Below are positions 60,243-64,000 of a DNA stretch of 64,000 nucleotides, piece by piece. Below the pieces are notes generated by a model that did not search any database, was not told where the DNA came from, and saw only the letters and a program-made list of their open reading frames with translations. Numbering within the stretch: the stretch's first letter is position 1; each line of letters begins with the position of its first letter. The stretch spans positions 18,281,282-18,345,281 of the forward strand of contig OX439039.1 in NCBI GenBank assembly GCA_949317995.1. Reading direction: 5' to 3'. The DNA comes from Acholoe squamosa. Its lineage: Eukaryota > Annelida > Polychaeta > Phyllodocida > Polynoidae. A program made the position numbers and the translations under genes.

Positions 60243-62095
60243 TCATAACAGCACATGTTATATTCAGTTAAAACATTTTTACATTTCTGTGGAACACCCC
60301 TGTAGTTCAGCCTAGACAAATGGTCAGCTAAAATGTTTTCCTCAGACCTAATATATGTGGAATATATTTCAATGTTATGTATAAAGCATAGCCAAAAGAT
60401 TTCTCTCAACCAGGACATACACAATTAATTCCTGGATCTACCGGTATTTAACATACCCAATACCTGCATGTTGTCCGTAATGCAATGAACTCTAGTATTA
60501 GAAATCTTCTTCACCCAGCGCTTTAGGCCTACCATTACCGGGTAGAGCTTGTACACATTTATATTTCTGTGGTGAATCTTGAGATTATCAAGTTTAGGGG
60601 CCTGAACAAAATGACCCACACAGTCTACCATAGGATTAGAGTCGTTCCAAGTACCATACAAATAATCTTTATCAAACCAGGCCCCAAAGCCCTGTACAGA
60701 GGAATCGGAATACATAGGGGTACATTCATTATCATTCAAAATGATATTTTTACAATTAAAAATCCTACAGAAATCCCTCCACCATAGCAGGTCATTCTGG
60801 GTTTCCTCATTAAGTCTAATAACACCCCTGTTCCTGGCCTTTGCACAAAGATCGAACAATCTCCTGCTGAAAGTTCTACCACCACGTACTACCTGGGAAC
60901 AGAAAGACATTAAACCACCAATTTTCTGTAACGTCTTTTTAGACACAAACTTTCTACCCAAACACTCGTCTATAGCTAGGCTCATTTTATCTAATTTCTT
61001 TTGTGGTAGAGACAGCTCCATACAGGTTGAATCAATGGTTATACCTAGAAAAGTACACACCTGACTAGGCTCAGTCACCTTCTCTTTCGACACCACAAAC
61101 CCTAAATATTCCATACACTCAATGAGGATGTTCCTCTTACGTAAACATTCCTCTTCGGTCCGAGCTATGATAATAAAATCGTCTAGGTAATTTACTATCC
61201 TATCTACACCATAAAATTTAGCTATTTCAGTCAAAAGATCAGATATTCTACTAAATATATATGGAGCACACTTTAGACCAAATGTCAACCGGTTACTTTC
61301 AAAAAATTCATCTCCATTACCAAAATTCCACCTGAAGCCTTGATAGCCTACATGTGGACCATACACACTGATACTCCTGTAAGCGGATTTCAAATCCACC
61401 ACACACATAAAGTCGTTCCTATCTAGTTGACAAGTAACCGTGTTAATAGAGTTATAAGAGAAACTTCTAGACGTGGTGCTCATAAAGTTATTAATAGATA
61501 CCTCCGCTGGCATGCTACAATCCGTGATAGGTCTTAATTTACCATTAGACTTCTCCACACCACCTAAAGAATGGACACACCTGGGTTTGACATTTGTCTT
61601 CGTAACCAAGCCCTGGGCTAATTCATCCTCAATAATACCACACATCTCGTTATAAAATCTATCTTCTAAAATAGACTTATAATTTTTACAATCATATGTT
61701 GTATCACAACCTGGGTCAACTATTTTGAACCCCTCAGTAAAACCACACCATAGAAAATCAGATTCTATCTGATTTATATTAATAATATCTGACTGTCTCA
61801 AAAAACTAGCCAGTCTACATGGTAAAATTTGAGCTTTCCTACCATAAATGGAATGCTCACACTCACATACACCATTGACGCAACTATCATAGACCCTGAT
61901 GCTAGGCCTTTTAACACACTCCACCGTAAACAGTGGTTTAAACTCGCCCTGTACTGGGCCACTATAAGACATAAAAAGATTCTTGCTAACATTACAAGAT
62001 ATATTAACATCATTTTCATTATTTTCACCCGAAATGACTGGAACGGGGGGCTCAGGAAGATCTACCACACGTACTACACTAAAATCAGGCATCAA
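60194..62095 (-). pseudogene. reverse transcriptase-RNase H of Ngaro-like retrotransposon, one nonsense codon
   Basis: The main frame (62095-60425, 556 codons) has RT motif A (VVDLKSAYR, D about 234), motif B (RLTFGLKCAPYIFSRI, about 269-284) and motif C (VNYLDDFIII, DD 305-306). RNase H begins near 461 (YSDSS, D463) and has ITDN near 539-542. Residue 516 is Lys in INVYKLYPV where relatives usually have the catalytic Glu of ELYPV; a single base change would explain it. A TAA at 60425-60427 interrupts the domain, and the same frame resumes (MSWLREIFWLCFIHN ... NILADHLSRL) to 60194, which is the RNase H C-terminus. Makes cDNA from the element RNA; this copy is probably inactive. Confidence 0.92.
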
Positions 62096-62137
62096 AATAT
62101 CAGAATCTAGCGTAGGACCTTGCCTAAGTGAAATTTC

Positions 62138-62490
62138 CTAATCTTTTTTGTTCTTTTGACACTTGTCTTTGCCATGGTTTGACATGCTACAAACCTCACA
62201 AATGTGACGATACCTGCACGGGTCTTCCCTGCAACCTTCAGCCCTGTTGAAAGCATAACAGGTTCGGTTGGATTGTTTTGACTTGAACGACTTAGGCTTA
62301 GCCCCACCCGCCTTCTGAGCTTGCACCGTTCCGTCATAAGACAGATGCCTAAGAATATCCTCACTTTTAACATCACCAAACGATTCAATACCTTCAACAT
62401 TAGCTCTGTTTTTTACCGACGAATCGTAAGCTACAAGGGCTCTCAAAGTATATATTCTGGTAGAGGATTTTTCCACTAGAACTTCAATAT
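62138..62490 (-). pseudogene. Gag C-terminal half with zinc knuckle, truncated at its N-side
   Basis: Frame runs NIEVLVEKSSTRIYTLRAL ... then CYAFNRAEGCREDPCRYRH (a CCCH-like cysteine/histidine pattern) and CEVCSMSNHGKDKC, a perfect C-x2-C-x4-H-x4-C zinc knuckle as in nucleocapsid domains. Ends at 62138, 43 bp before the RT frame opens in another phase. The upstream (N-terminal) side is cut at 62491 by an unrelated LTR-like repeat. It complements the Gag N-half at 57975-58636 without overlap. Confidence 0.85.
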
Positions 62491-64000
62491 TATTCTGGTT
62501 GCTTTGTTGGGGGGATTTGGGGTAGCATAAGGTCTAAAAGCTCACCTTAATCCTTCCTGTTGTTGTTAGTGGTAATACTGAATCCTTTCCCAACTCCACA
62601 TACCAAAGTAGTTGCCAGGCAAGGCCTGTACTAAGTAATAGTCCAAGAGAGCACTCTAAGAGGTAATTATATATCATAGGCTTTATTTACTGACTAACAC
62701 ACATTATGCACCATTTCATATCAACCTGAGGTAATGTCCGGAGAATGCATCTGATGGCTCCTAAGTCACAATGCTCCACTGTCTAACACGCAATACCAAC
62801 CAGGAAGCCACCTTTCCCATATGCAGTAATACCAAGCCAATGGCTCTGCCCTGTCTCCACGTAATCACAAAGGGCTAAGTCCGTATAGAACTGGCAATCA
62901 GTCACCTAGTATCACGAAGCAGTCTTCGCCAGCACTGTGTCCATGAATGAATTTCCCCCTGCTGAATCAGGCAGGGATGTTAGGCTTTATAGGCTGTGGC
63001 TACATCCTGTTATGGGATCAAGTTTATGGCTCTGCCTCCCGGAGGTATTGATTACATCCTGCTTAAAGTGCATCCTGCTAAGGGCATGACTCAATGTCCT
63101 GTTATCACCAGCATCCTGGTATGAGGAGTTCCTGTTCCAATGTCCTGTAATGAGTCAGCCCTCACATTACATCCTATTGGGAGTTAATCCCCTTCTTGTA
63201 TCCTGTTGTGACTAAATTGTCTCACATCCTGGTACAGTCACCAGATCTAACTTTAGCATTCTCCTACCTCTAATAGAGTTTTATGCTACATGACATGAAT
63301 ACCTTATTGCCAGCCACATACTTAAGTTGTCGTGACTGACTAACGATCGACAACACATCCCTGGCCTTTAAGACAATTGGCTAGGTCAATTGTTAGATAA
63401 ACTCACATGAGTTCAATATATATGCATTTGCTTTCATTTTACATTTGTTTTGTTTTCTTGTTAGTTCACTTCATAATTTCTGTTTCACCCTATTCTATGT
63501 ATATTGTTGATGGAATTTTGAATTATTTCCTTATTTAACCTCACATACATGACTTCCTCAAATTAAGTTTTGTAATCAATGTATGGTTGCTTCTTTATCT
63601 TCTTATGTTTCACTTTCTTAATGTTTCATTGCCAAAAATTACCCGGGTTCTCCACCATGTATTCTGGTTGCTTTGTTGGGGGGATTTGGGGTAGCATAAG
63701 GTCTAAAAGCTCACCTTAATCCTTCCTGTTGTTGTTAGTGGTAATACTGAATCCTTTCCCAACTCCACATACCAAAGTAGTTGCCAGGCAAGGCCTGTAC
63801 TAAGTAATAGTCCAAGAGAGCACTCTAAGAGGTAATTATATATCATAGGCTTTATTTACTGACTAACACACATTATGCACCATTTCATATCAACCTGAGG
63901 TAATGTCCGGAGAATGCATCTGATGGCTCCTAAGTCACAATGCTCCACTGTCTAACACGCAATACCAACCAGGAAGCCACCTTTCCCATATGCAGTAATA
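62491..64000 (-). mobile_element. short LTR retrotransposon (TRIM-like), minus strand, running off the window
   Basis: 62491-62831 and 63660-64000 are near-identical direct repeats, offset 1169 bp. On the minus strand the repeat ending at 63658 reads ...AGAATACA and is followed at once by TGGTGGAGAACCCGGG (63657-63642), positioned and starting like a tRNA primer-binding site. LTR-like signals inside the complete copy: TGTTGTCGATCG start near 63355 after a purine-rich AAAGGCCAGGGATG, CCTATAAAGCC near 62995-62985 (TATA), and AATAAA at 62687-62682. This implies an LTR of about 865 bp and an internal region of only about 300 bp without coding capacity. The LTR end next to Gag lacks the final CA. 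A tandem duplication of another repeat is the alternative. Confidence 0.6.
63642..63657 (-). promoter_or_regulatory. candidate tRNA primer-binding site of the LTR element
   Basis: TGGTGGAGAACCCGGG directly follows the CA that would end the 5' LTR. Primer-binding sites begin TGG, complementary to tRNA CCA. I cannot name the tRNA with confidence. Confidence 0.5.

Larger units (their letters stand above)
57723..62490. mobile_element. Ngaro-like (DIRS-order) tyrosine-recombinase retrotransposon, arranged as two opposite-facing halves
   Basis: Plus-strand half (57723-58636): 5' repeat A1, TATA box, Gag N-terminus. Minus-strand half (62490 down to 58690): Gag C-terminus with zinc knuckle, RT-RNase H, tyrosine recombinase, then repeats B1, A2, B2. 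The A1...B1-A2-B2 split direct repeats and a recombinase in place of an integrase are hallmarks of Ngaro/PAT-type DIRS elements; no methyltransferase is seen between RNase H and the recombinase, which favours Ngaro. The two Gag halves do not overlap, so inverting 58.64-62.49 kb would restore one element in order. Either one element suffered an inversion (or an assembly misjoin at the (TA)n), or two truncated copies abut. Confidence 0.85.

Overview
This window looks like non-coding, transposon-rich nuclear DNA from an invertebrate animal. The evidence is a eukaryotic tRNA-Leu gene with internal A and B boxes, spliced transposase exons with GT/AG borders, long (CT)n, (AG)n and (TA)n microsatellites, many homopolymeric G/C tracts, and the mix of elements (PIF/Harbinger, Penelope-like, tyrosine-recombinase retrotransposon, many MITEs). 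One interspersed repeat near 2.35 kb resembles a repeat I associate with molluscs and other lophotrochozoans. I would guess a marine lophotrochozoan, but the phylum is not proven by sequence alone. There are no bacterial operons, CRISPR arrays or rRNA genes.

Layout. 0-10 kb: intergenic DNA with an (AG)n tract, a tRNA-derived SINE head (4.0 kb), a dense cluster of a 16-bp motif (5.06-6.41 kb) and a duplicated repeat family (8.5-9.3 kb). 10.4-12.1 kb: the best candidate for a host gene start, namely a CRE/NRF-1/YY1-like promoter, a 47-bp-arm hairpin, a second E-box promoter with a GTAAGT donor, and a small exon coding an MASLAR... leader. 12.4-19 kb: further repeat copies, a 960-bp MITE containing a 42-bp minisatellite, and a 0.3-kb duplication. 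20-27 kb: mostly featureless, with a CCAAT/ETS promoter candidate (24.8 kb) and an 882-bp TA-flanked MITE. 27.7-28.9 kb: a dead Penelope-like element (minus strand). 33.6-37.1 kb: three small inverted-repeat elements and tRNA-Leu(UAG) at 35.17 kb. 41.5-45.8 kb: a complete but decayed Harbinger transposon with terminal repeats, a DDE transposase gene (plus) and a second gene (minus). 46-57.7 kb: intergenic DNA with a minisatellite, two more MITEs and large pyrimidine microsatellites. 57.7-62.5 kb: a Ngaro/DIRS-order tyrosine-recombinase retrotransposon whose 5' end and Gag N-half point one way while its Gag C-half, RT-RNase H, recombinase and 3' repeats point the other way. 62.5-64 kb: a short LTR element abutting the broken Gag and running off the window.

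The coding capacity seen is almost all from mobile elements, and nearly all of it carries stops or frameshifts; the tyrosine recombinase (59.3-60.2 kb) is the main intact ORF. The most interesting observations are the inverted-halves architecture of the tyrosine-recombinase retrotransposon with complementary Gag pieces, the tandem promoter cluster at 10.4-11.8 kb, an over-represented palindrome (TGAGCWGCTCA) scattered through the window, and the clustered ATCAAGGTTTCTGACC repeats.
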